64,000 bases of DNA from Yponomeuta sedellus (GCA_934045075.1 OW203723.1:21157615-21221614), one strand, 5' to 3'; positions 21,410-32,767 are shown, counted from the first letter of the stretch. Numbers and translations: made by a program. The notes: generated by a model not told the origin, from the letters alone.

Positions 21410-21535
21410 CCACTGTCTTACAATCCTCCACCAACCCGGACTTGGCCCCCGTGGTGGAGTATGGCCTAATCTTCCTGCGATGCAGGAAGAGACCCGTGCC
21501 CCAGCAGTGGGGACATACAAGGGTTGATAACGATA
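21410..21535 (-). repeat. Family B retroposon, right half
   Basis: Resumes after the insert with the duplicated target, then ccaccaacccggacttggcc, gtggtggagtatggcctaat and gccccagcagtggggacata. Confidence 0.75.
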
Positions 21536-21849
21536 ACGAATTAGGACGGAAGATCTGATAAGACACATCATTACAAAGACAGAAACGGGGCCCCTTTGGT
21601 ACCCTAAAAAAACCCAACTTTATTTTCTCCGCTCAAAGATAAATTCTCCATTGCCCGTTAATTAATTTCCGCAGCCCAATGCAATTAAGCAAAGATTGCT
21701 ATTAAGCGAGAGGGTTATTCTTGTTCCTTTTACCTTGCTCTACGTGACCATCGCTTAAGCATCCGGTGGAACCGTTATATTATGCTTACTTACATGAAGC
21801 TAGCAAAATAGAGGAAATATGGATGCGCTATTCACTTACGCTGTTCTTA
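21536..21849. other. No gene seen
   Basis: Unassigned sequence. Confidence 0.35.
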
Positions 21850-21957
21850 GTTATTTATTAAACGGGTTAAATGGCGATTATTTATTTGGTAAAACGTAAT
21901 TACCTCATTTCACGACGTTTATTTCGCGAGTTGACCCGTTTATTATATAACTATGTA
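21850..21957. repeat. Penelope-associated palindromic repeat, collapsed copy
   Basis: Left end ttattaaacgggttaaatgg and right end gagttgacccgtttattata match the ends of the repeat at 264-452. The central hairpin is deleted. Confidence 0.55.
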
Positions 21958-21984
21958 TAACTGTGTTAATATATAATCTATGAC

Positions 21985-22185
21985 GACCTCTGTGGCGTAG
22001 CGGTAGCGCGTCCGCCTACCATGCAAGAGGTCCCGGGTTCGAATCCCGGAACATAAAAAAAACCAAGGTCTTGGATGTTTACATGTTTGTGATGTCATTG
22101 TTTCTGGTTCCCACGACACAGGGTACCCTAGTGTGGGGCCAGAAGCAATGTATGTGCTTGTATGTAAATGTTATGTTATGTAACT
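21985..22185 (+). mobile_element. SINE family E, full copy
   Basis: The tRNA-like head has box A gtggcgtagcggtagcgcgt and box B cccgggttcgaatcccggaa. The body is ccaaggtcttggatgtttac, gtttctggttcccacgacac and agaagcaatgtatgtgcttg. Confidence 0.75.
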
Positions 22186-22233
22186 GTGTTACCCACAGAT
22201 CAAAATATTTAATAAAATATCACCTTAGATAGA

Positions 22234-22884
22234 TATATATTAGACGGGTCTAATCGCGATTACTTATTTGGTACTAGCTGTGCCCCGCGGTTTATCGACT
22301 TTCCCACCGGAATAAGATATTTTCCCGCAGTAAAACTTAGCCTATGTGTTACTCCAGGGTGTCGGCTAACTTTATACTAAATTTTATTAAAGTCGCTCCA
22401 GCTGTTGAGATGTGAATAAGTAACAAACATACACACTCACAAACTTTCGCCTTTAAAATATTAGTGTGATGTGATGTGATGAAAACGTAAAAGTAACTAC
22501 CCACAATAATTGACGGTACTCGCCACTTTAGTCTGCCCGTGACCACGGCAACTGTAACGCTGCCGAAACGTCAGGAAATAAGGTGACTACAGTCTATTTA
22601 TTCTTGCTTGTCCAATTTAGTAAACAAGATTCTTCCCTTCGACTGTGACTTTTTAGTCCAAAACTGCCATATTTCCATAAATGAAGTAACCTGGAACACT
22701 CTTTTAGATAACACGCTGCCAATTTTATAAACATAGTTCATGAGTTTGCGAGAAAATGTCTAGTTTAGGCATCTAATCTCAATTTCAAGGTTAGAATCTT
22801 GTTTACTAAATTGGACAAGTAAGAATAAATGGACTGTACGTATTACCTCCCTAATAAATAATCGCGATCAGACCTGTTTAATAC
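22234..22884. repeat. Penelope-associated repeat with two nested insertions
   Basis: The outer ends tatattagacgggtctaatcg and taataaatcgcgatc-type sequence match the repeat at 264-452. The core cggcaactgtaacgctgccg is at 22549. A dispersed repeat (actagctgtgccccgcggtt) occupies 22273-22470 and a TA-flanked MITE occupies 22590-22836. Confidence 0.6.
22590..22836. mobile_element. Tc1/mariner-like MITE, 247 bp
   Basis: The terminal inverted repeats begin cagtctatttattcttgctt on the left and, reversed, cagtccatttattcttactt on the right; they match for about 44 bp with two differences. It is flanked by TA on both sides (22588-22589 and 22837-22838). Non-coding. Confidence 0.8.
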
Positions 22885-22937
22885 TTAATTACTATATATG
22901 AGTAACGAGACATATAAAAAAAATCAAATGTCATCTT

Positions 22938-23128
22938 AGGCCCGTGATTTCCGCACGTGGCTCATAGTTGGGCCATTGTCCCAAGCGAAAGCTGAGGTAT
23001 GTGAACACCTCGGACACTAGGGTTTCCTCACGGGGTTTTCCTGCACAATTAGCGAGTGGTATTGCTACTGTAACTTTACAAATGTATCTACATAACGTAA
23101 AAAACAAAGTCATTAGTACATGCTCACA
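22938..23128 (-). mobile_element. SINE family C copy, head missing
   Basis: Reversed body: gatttccgcacgtggctcat, cctcggacactagggtttcc, gcgagtggtattgctactgt and acaaagtcattagtacatgc. The tRNA-like head is truncated. Confidence 0.6.
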
Positions 23129-23930
23129 TAAAAACATCTACTCAGCTCGACTCCCGCATCGCTCCTATCACCATTAAAATATCACCTATTTCATTACATA
23201 CAAAAGTCACCTATAGTATTATATATATATTACTAGCAGGTCGGGCTAACGTTATTTTGCCACATATGTTAGCCTATGACCTATCCTCAGAGCTACTAAA
23301 AGTACAATTATAGTATATGTTTCAGAGGAGGTTGATAACAAACACGTAATTTTTTGTCTAATTAGATTTAAAGTATCGTGTCTAAAATATATATAAACAG
23401 CGGATATGTTTGGTGATCTCAAAGTTTTCTCCATCCATCGCCCATAATTAGATGCAGTTCCTCCTTTACTGGCCACATATGAGGATTTTGTGAGATTCTA
23501 TGCATGTGATGTTGTCAACACAGATCTATGCTTTCTCACACCGTAGACCATCGCTTGATTAATCTACTTATACCACAGATATAGTCCGTTATTGATACTC
23601 TACGCTGAGCACAGGACTCTTCCTTATACCAACACTCTCATCGACGCGTCGATAGTATTTCAAATACACAAAATAGACATCGTATGCCGCATCCTATGAG
23701 CTGTGCCATCTACCGACCTCTAATTGCATTGTATCCGTACCGTAACTTGTTCCTAGCGCTATCCCTGCTGCCTGCGTACTTAATAAGGTTCATTCCAGGC
23801 TCTAAGCGGGCAGGAACCACAAAACAAACAGATGGTCTGTTTTAACCACAGTTAGTATTTCGTATCGGACGTGCTGAATGTAATATAATAATAGTTTACC
23901 TCGGACCATAAAATCCAAATAACTTAACCT
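23129..23930. other. No gene seen
   Basis: AT-rich, no supported feature. Confidence 0.4.
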
Positions 23931-23934
23931 ATGG

Positions 23935-24045
23935 TTGCCTGGACGAAATTGCTTTCAGTAATAAGGCCGCCATTTGTACTGTATTTTTAATATAATTTCT
24001 GTTACTGTAATTTCTGTGTACAATAAAGAATATTCCATCTATCTA
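23935..24045 (+). repeat. LINE-derived 3' tail
   Basis: Contains ggttgcctggacgaaattgc, aataaggccgccatttgtac and gtgtacaataaagaatattc. It matches 33145-33245 and is a common 3' end of lepidopteran non-LTR elements. Confidence 0.55.
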
Positions 24046-25340
24046 ACCTTAAAAATCAAGATAAAATTAAATTTACTAGAGCATATTTTACAAGTCAACT
24101 AACCAATCAATCAATTGATTAATTGACTATTTTATATGCATATTTTTCAAAAATCTGCCACATAGATAATCAGGCCTGTCAGCCAATACCTGTAGGATAC
24201 CAATGGCGCTGCCGCGGACGCACTTGTGAGATTGGAAGAAATAATAGAGAGCATTATGAAAGCTAACCTTACTTTTTTACAAGAGCATGTTAATTAGAAA
24301 GGTGACTTTAGTAATGTAATATGATAATCTTATGAAAGAGCAAATATAGATACTGACAGTGAATATGGAAAGCTAAGTATTTGCACTAAATGTTGTATAG
24401 ACAAATATCTAGAAGTAAATACAATTGAAATTCTATTATGCATTTCTATTAGCCTACCTACATTATATTGTGATCTGAAAATTTGTTAACTATTCTGAGG
24501 AAACAGCAAATAAATCAACTGTAACGGTATAATGGTTTCAAAAAGCACACTTACACACCACACATAAAACAATAAATTAAAACACATTTAGAGGAGAAAC
24601 ACAATAGTTCAAACACAATAAGTAAACAATTTTGGAACGAAGTACATAACTTACATGGCTCAGGATCAGGCTCCCAGGGAGAATACAACCAAAAAAATAG
24701 TAATCCATGCTACTAAATGTTATCTGCTTTTATAGCTTGCCTGAGACCCCTCCTAGCTCAAAACAATATGGCATCTTGGCCAATCACAAATATATCCTGT
24801 CAAACAGAAGTCTTTCTAAAAATATTATCAAGTAATCATATTATTCATCTTAGCTGTGTAATGCAGATTTCATTTTATTATTTATAGTAACCGATAAAGA
24901 TATGATTGAATAAATATATTGGTGAATAACTCTAAACATCACAAAGAATAACTTTTTGTTTTAATATCGAAAGGATATAGGTATTGGTATCAGTTCGTAT
25001 TGAATAACTAATATTGAACTTCAATTACAAACTAAATGGTCGGTTCTCAATCTAATAATATTAACACGGTTTTATAAAATAAACATTTAAAATTAAAGCA
25101 ACTTTTATAGTTGGAAATATAAAAGATACTTTATTCAGTGATTTTATCGATATTTTGTCACGCTCAATTAAGGATGCTACCCGTTTGCGCACTGCAGTAC
25201 CGCTTCAGCCCCAGCAGCATCCTGAAGATGTTGTTGTATTGTACGCGGAGAGCGCTGAGAGCCTGCTGGGTACAGCTAGCCCACAGGCTGCAATATGACG
25301 TAATGAATGTGCTCATACGTAGTTATATATGAAAATAGTC
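24046..25340. other. Long AT-rich stretch, no gene seen
   Basis: About 1.3 kb. It contains a fold-back at about 24090-24125 (aaccaatcaatcaattgatt) and no ORF with a recognisable motif. Confidence 0.4.
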
Positions 25341-25341
25341 T

Positions 25342-25535
25342 AATCGCGCTTTGCCGGGCGAAACGCGCCACCGAGTGGGTCCCACACGACAGACATTGGA
25401 GCCGAGGCAGCCCTAGGAGACGATGGAGACATGATCTCGACCAACATCTGCCGGAGTGGTCCCGGGTGGCCCAAGACCAAAAACTATGATGGATTAATTT
25501 GGGGGAGGCCTTTGCCTAGCAGTAGGTTTTTACCC
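25342..25535 (+). pseudogene. LINE C-terminal coding fragment (RTE-like)
   Basis: The frame reads GSPRRRWRHDLDQHLPEWSR and then VAQDQKL before a stop. It is followed, in the same style, by a Gly-Glu-Ala-Phe-type end and the tail gcctttgcctagcagtaggt. This is the typical ending of an insect endonuclease/reverse-transcriptase LINE. Confidence 0.65.
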
Positions 25536-25547
25536 ATAACATAACAT

Positions 25548-25730
25548 GCAGGCACATACATTGCTTCTGGCCCCAAACTAAAATACCCTGTATCGTGAGA
25601 ACCAGCAACAACGACATCACAAATATTTAAACATCCAAGACCTGGGATTTTTTGTTCCCAGCAGGGTTGAACCCGGGACCTCTTGCATGATAGGGAGCTG
25701 CGCTACCGCTACGCCACAGAGGCCATTGAG
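25548..25730 (-). mobile_element. SINE family E copy
   Basis: Reversed body tacattgcttctggccccaa, accctgtatcgtgagaacca, box B cccagcagggttgaacccgg and box A ctaccgctacgccacagagg. Confidence 0.7.
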
Positions 25731-25849
25731 GTTACTTAAAAAGGTACTTTAAAATAATTTTAGAGAAATGGCTTTCGATAAACTGTAGTTTATTACTGAA
25801 ATTTGGGTATTTTTGTAATTAATAAATGTTTTAAAAACCTACTTAGATA

Positions 25850-26203
25850 TAATTAAAACTGTTTTTATACGGATTTATGCTCGTTTATCACATTTTTACA
25901 ATTTTCCAACGTTTCGGCACTTTTTCAGGTGCCGTGGTCCCGGATGACTGAGGTGACAGGTGTCTTTTAGAAATCATTAACGGTTAGTTTACTACCCTCG
26001 GCAAAAATTACAAAAGTTAATTATGAAGTTACGTTCCAAAATAGACAAACCAATTATTTTTTTATATAAAGTCAACAATATTGATTATTAGTAATTGAAG
26101 TTAAAATTAAATTTATAAACTAATTACTTTATGTGAACTTAAAGATACCGATTATTAATTGAAATTAAATTGATTTTTTATTATTTATTCTACAGTCACA
26201 CTT
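25850..26203 (-). repeat. Penelope-like element 3' flank with pLTR-type sequence
   Basis: 25850-25965 carries aattaaaactgtttttatac, tatgctcgtttatcacattt, aacgtttcggcactttttca and gtgccgtggtcccggatgac. This block is found as a full palindrome at 42.73-42.93 kb. It lies 3' of the Penelope ORF and fits the terminal repeat of such elements. The remainder to 26203 is AT-rich. Confidence 0.6.
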
Positions 26204-27490
26204 CTAGCAAGGGGGTCTCATGCACTTAAGCACTGGTTCCCATGCTACCGGTATGTTCCAACCACGATCTCTATTAAAATTTGGATGCCGGCGGATCTCT
26301 ATTGCCTCACGTATCATTCTAGGGAAGAAACGGTCTTCTCGGGCTAGAACTTTAACTTTATCGAAATGTATAAAGTGGTTGGTACCGCTAAGTGTATGCT
26401 CGCTGACTGCAGATCTACCAGAGCGCTTATGTTTCACATCAGCGATATGTTCCTTCACCCGCTCAGCTATGGTACGCTTCGTTTGACCAATGTACGAGGA
26501 ACCACATTCACAGTCAAGCTTGTATACTCCTGCCTCTTGTAAGGGAATCCTGTGCTTGACACTTCGCATGAATTGGTGTATCTTTCTTGGCGGCTGGTAG
26601 ATGGTTCTGATTGAGGCGCGTTTCAAAATACTCCCAATTTTGTCAGTCATTCCTCTCACGAAAGGCAGGTAGGCTGGAACTCGCTCGACTGTGTCCGGTT
26701 TGACACGTCCTCCGCGACGGACACGCGGAACTTGCAGCTTGTTTGCACGAAGTACTCGTTTGACATGCTGGAGTTCCGCAGGTAGATGGTCCTTGTCGCA
26801 GATTCGGTGTGCCCTCTGTAACAGAGATTTTCCAACGGTAGACAACTGACACGGGTGATGGTGAGACTCACCGTTTAGGTACCTATCAGTGTGGGTCTTT
26901 TTCCTATAAACTGTATGTCCTAAGGTTCCATTTGGATTCCTGATGACTAAAACATCTAAGAAAGCTAAAGAACAATCTGCTTCTAACTCCATTGTAAACT
27001 GGATCTTGTTGTTTATAGAGTTAAGGTGGTCTAAGAAAGCCGTTATTCCACTAGTAGGTAATATAGCAAAAGTGTCATCGACATATCGCTTATAGAACCT
27101 TGGTGGGACGGGAGCAGTTCGCAGGGCTCGCTCCTCGAAGTCTTCCATGAAAATATCGGCTACAACGGGAGAAACAGGGGAACCCATGGCTACCCCGTCT
27201 ACCTGCATGTTAAACTCACCATTCCATACCAAGTAGCCAGTTGTTAGGCAGTGATCTAACAGCTCTGCATATTCCACAGGCAAATCATGTTCATTGAGCC
27301 TTCTCTTAACAATCTCAATGCAATCCTGTATTGGAAGACAAGTAAACAAGGATTTAACATCGAAACTCACCATTGTTTCTTCACTAGTCAAATGTAGGTC
27401 ATCAATTTGACTAGTGAAGTGGTAGGAATCCTTGACGTGGGCTTCAGTGTCTTGCTTCTGCTTGAAAAAGTGGGAGGGAGGGCGGTGCAT
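26204..27490 (-). CDS. Penelope-like element: reverse transcriptase + GIY-YIG endonuclease
   Basis: Penelope-like retroelement protein, 428 codons open, N-terminally incomplete. RT motifs appear in order: FDVKSLFTCLP (motif A), VDGVAMGSPVSPVVAD (motif B), RYVDDTFAIL (YVDD, motif C) and LAFLDVLV. The C-terminal part has a GIY-YIG nuclease: GVYKLDCECGSSYIGQTKRT followed by the conserved Arg/Glu/His (ERVKEH) and a distal Glu region. Family proteins are usually longer at the N terminus, so this copy is 5'-truncated or rearranged before about residue 20. Its start ATG is only the first in the open frame. Since the ORF is unbroken, the insertion may be fairly young. It acts in retrotransposition, with the nuclease nicking the target. 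Confidence 0.9.
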   Translation of the reverse strand: MHRPPSHFFKQKQDTEAHVKDSYHFTSQIDDLHLTSEETMVSFDVKSLFTCLPIQDCIEIVKRRLNEHDLPVEYAELLDHCLTTGYLVWNGEFNMQVDGVAMGSPVSPVVADIFMEDFEERALRTAPVPPRFYKRYVDDTFAILPTSGITAFLDHLNSINNKIQFTMELEADCSLAFLDVLVIRNPNGTLGHTVYRKKTHTDRYLNGESHHHPCQLSTVGKSLLQRAHRICDKDHLPAELQHVKRVLRANKLQVPRVRRGGRVKPDTVERVPAYLPFVRGMTDKIGSILKRASIRTIYQPPRKIHQFMRSVKHRIPLQEAGVYKLDCECGSSYIGQTKRTIAERVKEHIADVKHKRSGRSAVSEHTLSGTNHFIHFDKVKVLAREDRFFPRMIREAIEIRRHPNFNRDRGWNIPVAWEPVLKCMRPPC

Positions 27491-27560
27491 TAGCTAGCCG
27501 CATGGTGCTTGTGGGATTTTTGACGGAATTTAGCAAAGTAATTTTAACGTTTTAATGCTA
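27491..27560 (-). repeat. Penelope-like element sequence upstream of the ORF
   Basis: The block catggtgcttgtgggatttt through aacgttttaatgct recurs at 34120-34170 next to a second copy of the ORF start region, and in part at 794-850. Confidence 0.55.
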
Positions 27561-28041
27561 ATAAATATGTCCCAACATTATGGCAGAAGAATTAAAAAAT
27601 CGTTCGTCATGCCTATTATGATACTTGGCCCGTCTCGCCACCGCTTCAGCAAGAAGTACCTATAGCCTCCTAACCCCCGGAGGTAAAAAAAAACTTCAAA
27701 TCTTCTAAATGTACCTATGCATATTTTGAAAAAAAAAAAACATTATGTCCAAAAAATTATGACGAAAATAAGGGCCTGGCACAGTAAGTTTGCCAGACCT
27801 CCTACTTAAAGTTCATTGGGTGTGAATTTAAAAAGTTATTCATAATGTCTTATGTAACGGACACCAGGGCTTAGAAGGATAGGTGAATATTCTTCTTGTT
27901 GCACGAACCCGTGCTAAGCCAGCATGGGTGGAATGTTTAGCCTCTAAATAGGTTTTTTTAAGGATAGGTTGTAATGTCGTGTAAATAAATAAATAATAAA
28001 AACTGGAATGACTTCAAATGTTTCTTTATTTGCAGATAAAA
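27561..28041. other. No gene seen; SINE A end at about 27900-27960
   Basis: gcatgggtggaatgtttagc and ctctaaataggttttttta mark a truncated family A SINE. The rest is unassigned. Confidence 0.4.
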
Positions 28042-28228
28042 CTAGCTGACCCAACGAACTTCGTACCGCCTAACAGTCGTTCTTTATTATTTTTTTATTT
28101 TTCTTTCCGTAAGAACCATCCTCGTACTTCAAGGAATATTCTACAAAAAAGAATTGGAGAAATCGGTTCAGCTGCTCTCGAGATTTGCGCTTACCAACAC
28201 CTTCAGCGATTCATTTTTATATTATAGA
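28042..28228 (-). mobile_element. Non-autonomous Helitron-like element
   Basis: Minus-strand copy: plus reads ctagctgacccaacgaactt at one end and ttcatttttatattatagat at the other (TC...CTAG when reversed). It matches the pair at 6877-7238. Confidence 0.65.
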
Positions 28229-28374
28229 TAGAAAAACTGGATAAAAACAGATAAGCAGGTAAAACAGTCAGAACTAGTTGATGGGTAAAGTCGTAATGAT
28301 GAAAATCAGGGAAATTTCGAAATGTGTGACCTAATTTAAATATTTGAAAATGATAGATAGAAAACATGAACATA

Positions 28375-28572
28375 AACATTTACATACAGGCACATACATT
28401 GCTTCTGGCCCCACACCAGGATATCCTGTGTCGTGGGAACCAGAAACAACGCCATCACAAACATGTAAACATCCAAGACCTGGGTTTTTTTTTTCGTTTC
28501 CAGCCGGGATTCAAACCCGGGACCTCTTGCATGGTAGGCAGATGCGCTACCACTACGCCACAGAGGAAGAAA
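28375..28572 (-). mobile_element. SINE family E copy
   Basis: Reversed: tacattgcttctggccccac, gatatcctgtgtcgtgggaa, ccagccgggattcaaacccg (box B) and cgctaccactacgccacaga (box A). Confidence 0.7.
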
Positions 28573-28823
28573 TATAAAGAATGGTGTAAAGAGGTTTTGC
28601 ACCGTTACAAGGTGAAGTAAACTTCTGGTATCGTCTTAATCGTTGGACAAACCAGACTCCCTCTGGATCTAGCCGCGCGGCACCTGGCTGATATTTTCTA
28701 CTCGTGGGAAAAACTCCTCTAACACCTGCTTTTACACTACTGTTGTATCCACACTCGTTTTAATCCGAGTACACTTTCAGGGGAAGAAATGAACAATATC
28801 TTGTCTCCAAAACTAGGCAGTAT

Positions 28824-29165
28824 AGTCAGCTTTTAGAATATACCTCGGCTACTATCGGATAGAATCGGATATACCTATTCGTGTAATGGAAATATCGGAA
28901 CTAATTATGATAGTTAATTAAATTACTTAATAAGAAAAGTGTTATACAGAGCAGGAAGTAAAGTCTGTAAGCTTTTAGAATATATCTCGGCTACTATCGG
29001 ATATAGAATCGGATATATTCGTGTAATAGAAATATCGGAACTAATATGACACTTAACTATACATAACATACACAGCAGGAAATAGTGTTACACTCGTGTG
29101 CTTTCGGCGAAATCCAAAGCCTACTCTAGAGCCCGAGGTATATTTTAAAAGCTAACAGACTATAG
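28824..29165. mobile_element. TIR element family H (two overlapping or tandem units)
   Basis: gcttttagaatatacctcgg at 28833 and gcttttagaatatatctcgg at 28976 are left ends. The right end is ccgaggtatattttaaaagc at about 29134. Internal blocks include gtgtaatagaaatatcggaa and gtgtgctttcggcgaaatcc. Non-coding. Confidence 0.55.
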
Positions 29166-29585
29166 TATTTCACTGGTTTGCTTAAGGCGAAAACCGAAGC
29201 CAATTCTAGAGCCCTGAACAGACTGCACTTTATAAGTTACTAGAAACTAGTACAGGTGTCAGCTTCAAAGTTTTTTGCATAGTTACCCGGAACATAACTG
29301 AAAAGATACGGCTAGTGTGAAAAGAACTGATTTTTTTTTAGATCTCATATTTTAGTTCTTTTTAGTTTCACCTTGTTTTTAATTAATGTTTAGAACTCTA
29401 TTTGTAGTTAGTTAACTGCTATAGCCCTCTTAATATTAGGTATTCCCGTAAAACATCTTAGGGAGAAGGCAATGGCTGAAAACCATCGCTGTACGGGGGG
29501 CCGATTCTCGCCCATGCGAATTGAAAGCGTAGACACAAAATATGACTTTTGACGCTTAAAAATAAGATAATATAACTCGACAAAG
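29166..29585. other. No gene seen
   Basis: Includes a partial repeat of the family H right end (ggcgaaaaccgaagccaatt at about 29184). The rest is unassigned. Confidence 0.35.
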
Positions 29586-29587
29586 TC

Positions 29588-29838
29588 ATTATCATTCATT
29601 ATCAACCCCTGTATGTCCCCACTGTTGGGACAGGGGTCTCTTCCTGCATCGCAGGAAAGTTAGGCCATACTCCACCACGGGGGCCAAATCCGGGTTGGCG
29701 GAGGATTGTAAGACAGTGGCGGGCCTTACTGTCAGAAATTATCAAGCCCCCTAAGGCCTCTGTCATGGCTTAATGACTGCCATTATATGACAGCCGGCAC
29801 CAACGGCTCAACGTGCCTTGCAAAGCTTCGACAGAGTC
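29588..29838 (+). repeat. Family B retroposon copy
   Basis: tgtatgtccccactgttggg, gggtctcttcctgcatcgca, actccaccacgggggccaaa, gccggcaccaacggctcaac. Confidence 0.7.
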
Positions 29839-30439
29839 ATTAGATATTATTTTCTTATTCGAATTCAATGTAGCATGGGGTTCAGAATACAGATTTTGGC
29901 TGTCGCTCGACTTATTACGTTGAATTCCAAGACATAAGCCTTAGAGACGTATACGACTTATTTGCTAATAAACTGAGAATTGGCTCTCTGGGCTGACCCG
30001 GGTCAGAACCTGCTGAGCCAGTACCCATTGCCTTATTCTATAACAGTAGTACAATCTAGTTTTAAGACTTCCAGACAACCTTACGACGGAAAGTTGCTGA
30101 AGGAAATAAGAGACGTAAGAGAGAGAATAAACCAGCTTCACATTTTGGAATTTTTGTAAAGACGCCGGACAATAAATTATATAACTACAAGTTTTTGGTT
30201 CCTTCTTCAACATGTAGCGTACAACATACCTTAGTAATTAACCATAACTAATAACTGCCAGTAATGCCTCAACTTTGCTAATAAGTTTTATTTACTCAAC
30301 CAAGCCTCAGGATATTTTATCTGCATTGCGTTCAATAATTTTTAACACGCTTAATAAAATTTTATCCCCGCCTCTTAAAGGTGTGCGTACACTGCTTTGA
30401 ATTGCACGCATCAGATGGATCGAATCAAACTGATCCCAC
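29839..30439. other. No gene seen
   Basis: Unassigned; an 82-codon minus ORF has no recognisable motif. Confidence 0.35.
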
Positions 30440-30773
30440 TAAAAACATTTTATAAAAATATAGCCAAGTTTCGATGGAGCTGCTCGTTTATCTCTAAAAA
30501 GTAATGAAATCTAGACAAAGTCGTCCCAAATCAAAGGTTCCTTACTGCGATTTCTTTATTATTATACTTAATGATGTGTGACTTGGCCGTGATTAGAAGT
30601 CCATCTGTACTGGAAATATTTTTTATGCAGAGTCTGAAACTGCTTGTTTCAGGCTTGCGTATTGTATATAAGTAACCTCAGACTTGGCACGACTTTTTCT
30701 AGATATCATTACTTCTTATAGATAAACGAGCAGCTTCATCGAGACTTCGCTATTTTTTTACAGAATGTTTTTG
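30440..30773. mobile_element. Fold-back element/MITE, about 330 bp
   Basis: Arms of about 85 bp: left has aaaaacattttataaaaata, gctgctcgtttatctctaaa and aatgaaatctagacaaagtc; the right arm is the imperfect complement, ending in gaatgttttt. Non-coding. Confidence 0.65.
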
Positions 30774-31494
30774 GTAGTATTTCACTTCTTTTTGTAGGAA
30801 CGTGGGCATATTAATTTATTTTATTAGATTATCTTGTAAAATAAATCAATCCGTCCCCCGCCCAATCAAGGGCAGTAGAAATATGCCGTAAACGACTGCA
30901 ACGCGGCCGGTTGCCGCTTGGTCATATAAGGTTATCGGAAAAACAAAACGTAATTGCGTTTTAAAATACAGTCAGCGCCATCTAGCGACGTGTGAGGGTA
31001 TCTCTAAGTCCAATATTTTGACCAAATTTTGAGCGAAACAATAAAAAAAAAATCTTTTAATAGTTTTATTGGGCTCTTGTGCTTTCTAATCAGGGTCACC
31101 AGGTACTTTAGATCTTCGATTATCCTAGATTTCATAGTATTCCCTTTATATCGTCATTAAACCCTAACTCTGTACCAAAGTTCAGCTCTCTGAGTACATG
31201 GAAAGTACTGGTTCTATTTTGATGATCATCAGTGAGTGAGTGTCATAAATGCTAAACTTTGCGTTCGCTTAACTTCGGAACTAAATGACCTACAGACTTG
31301 AAAATTTGGATTTTAAGTACGTAATTATAGCTTACTGGATGACGAAAATTTCTGCGTTCTGGTTTTATCCAGAGGTTCTCAAATAGTGGCCTGAAAATGC
31401 GGCGAAATGGTTCCAGTAAAGGATGATACGGCACAGTTTGCTTCGTGCTCGACTTGGCGGGGGCACTGCCGTGCCGTCGCCCCCGATTATTTTG
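30774..31494. other. No gene seen
   Basis: A 114-codon minus-strand ORF (31252-31596) runs across the following SINE, so I do not treat it as a gene. Confidence 0.4.
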
Positions 31495-31735
31495 TGGTAG
31501 TGCGATTAGTGGTGGTAGCGAAGTGGTAGAACGTCGGCTACTGAATCGGTAGGTTCGAATCCCGGTATGTACCGCTTTTTTATAAGTTATGTACATTTAT
31601 CAAGTCATACTAACAATACCACTCATTAACCATGATGGAAAACATCGTGAACGAGTGTCTGAGATGTTGAACTACCTCAGCGCCGTGAAATTGCCAATCC
31701 GGGGTGGGCACATGTCGTAATTAAGCCCATATATT
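31495..31735 (+). mobile_element. SINE family C copy
   Basis: Box A gtggtagcgaagtggtagaa and box B taggttcgaatcccggtatg, then taagttatgtacatttatca, gatggaaaacatcgtgaacg and cctcagcgccgtgaaattgc. Confidence 0.7.
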
Positions 31736-32003
31736 TTTTGCCTGCCTGCCTGCTGTGTAGTGTCGCCCTAGAGTATAGCACCAACCCAATTCTCCCCGCG
31801 GGCGTCGTAAAAGGCGACTAAGGGATACAAACCGGGGGGTGGGCAGCAGCGCCCCCTGCAGTACAATTCCACCGAACTGCGATCCCCAACCCGCATGCCC
31901 AGCGTGAGGATTATGGGTATTACCCCCTATAATAGGACATCGTGGCGCTCTTTATGGGAGGGCTACGTCCAGTGGACTAATATAGCCTGAAGGCCTTGCA
32001 GTG
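31736..32003 (+). repeat. LINE 3'-end-derived retroposon (family D)
   Basis: Carries gcctgcctgctgtgtagtgt, gggcgtcgtaaaaggcgact, accgaactgcgatccccaac, gtggcgctctttatgggagg and tatagcctgaagg. Confidence 0.7.
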
Positions 32004-32169
32004 CAGTGGGACGTAAACAAAGAATCTTCAAATACGTTTGATCCGACACTTTGAATGCGTGCGACGCGCGTCTGTGAAGACTTGCCTTAAGGTTCAATTA
32101 TTCCATCTTTCTTTATAACTACTGGCAATAATGACTATAATTATCAAGGTGTGTCAATAAATTAGCAGT

Positions 32170-32290
32170 TATTGGTACTCCGTACTTGGTCTAGCGGTAA
32201 ACCGATAGATTACAAAAATATTGATTGTGGATTCGATTCCCGCAGAGAGTCTCCGTCCCAAGCTGTACAAATTCAATCAACCAATCAGTA
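32170..32290 (+). repeat. tRNA-like SINE fragment (family G)
   Basis: ttggtctagcggtaaaccga (box A like) and tggattcgattcccgcagag (box B). Similar heads are at 58.56 kb and, reversed, at 63.4 kb. The spacing and stems do not make a convincing functional tRNA. Confidence 0.45.
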
Positions 32291-32475
32291 AAATTTCTTT
32301 CTATCCTTGTGTAAGCGTAATTCTCGACTCCTTCCTTACTTTTATTAAAGCAATAATGAATGCTAACATAACAAAATAAAATATCACCTGTTACCTGTAA
32401 CAAATACCATTTATTATTAAATAATTAATTATATATATGATCTAAATATTGTAAGTATGATTTATGACCTTAATA

Positions 32476-32477
<2 letters not shown>

Positions 32478-32506
<29 letters not shown>

Positions 32507-32516
32507 TACACACACC
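32478..32516 (+). repeat. (CA)n microsatellite
   Basis: About 40 bp of alternating ac/ta with two interruptions. Confidence 0.9.
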
Positions 32517-32767
32517 CTCACACTGGTCGTGCACGTTCGAGAATTATATTATTAATTACAACAACATTATTTAAGATGAGATAAAGATGAAACATATTTA
32601 TTCAAATAAACACCAATTTAAAGGCACAGGTGAGAAAGAGACAGTATTGAAAGTAATGGTTGCACAGATAAAGTAAAGTTAATCATTAAGGTGCTCCGGG
32701 GTGCTAACTAGCGCTGCCAATGAAAAATAATCGCATATATAATTTATTTATTAGTATGTATGTATAT

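Noticed and set aside
25880..25970. Hammerhead ribozyme in the Penelope terminal repeat
   Set aside because: Penelope elements often carry one, and the gccgaaacgt part fits, but I find no ctganga box in the right order in this copy or in the palindrome at 42.8 kb.
31252..31596. 114-codon minus-strand ORF
   Set aside because: It runs into a family C SINE and has no motif or splice context.
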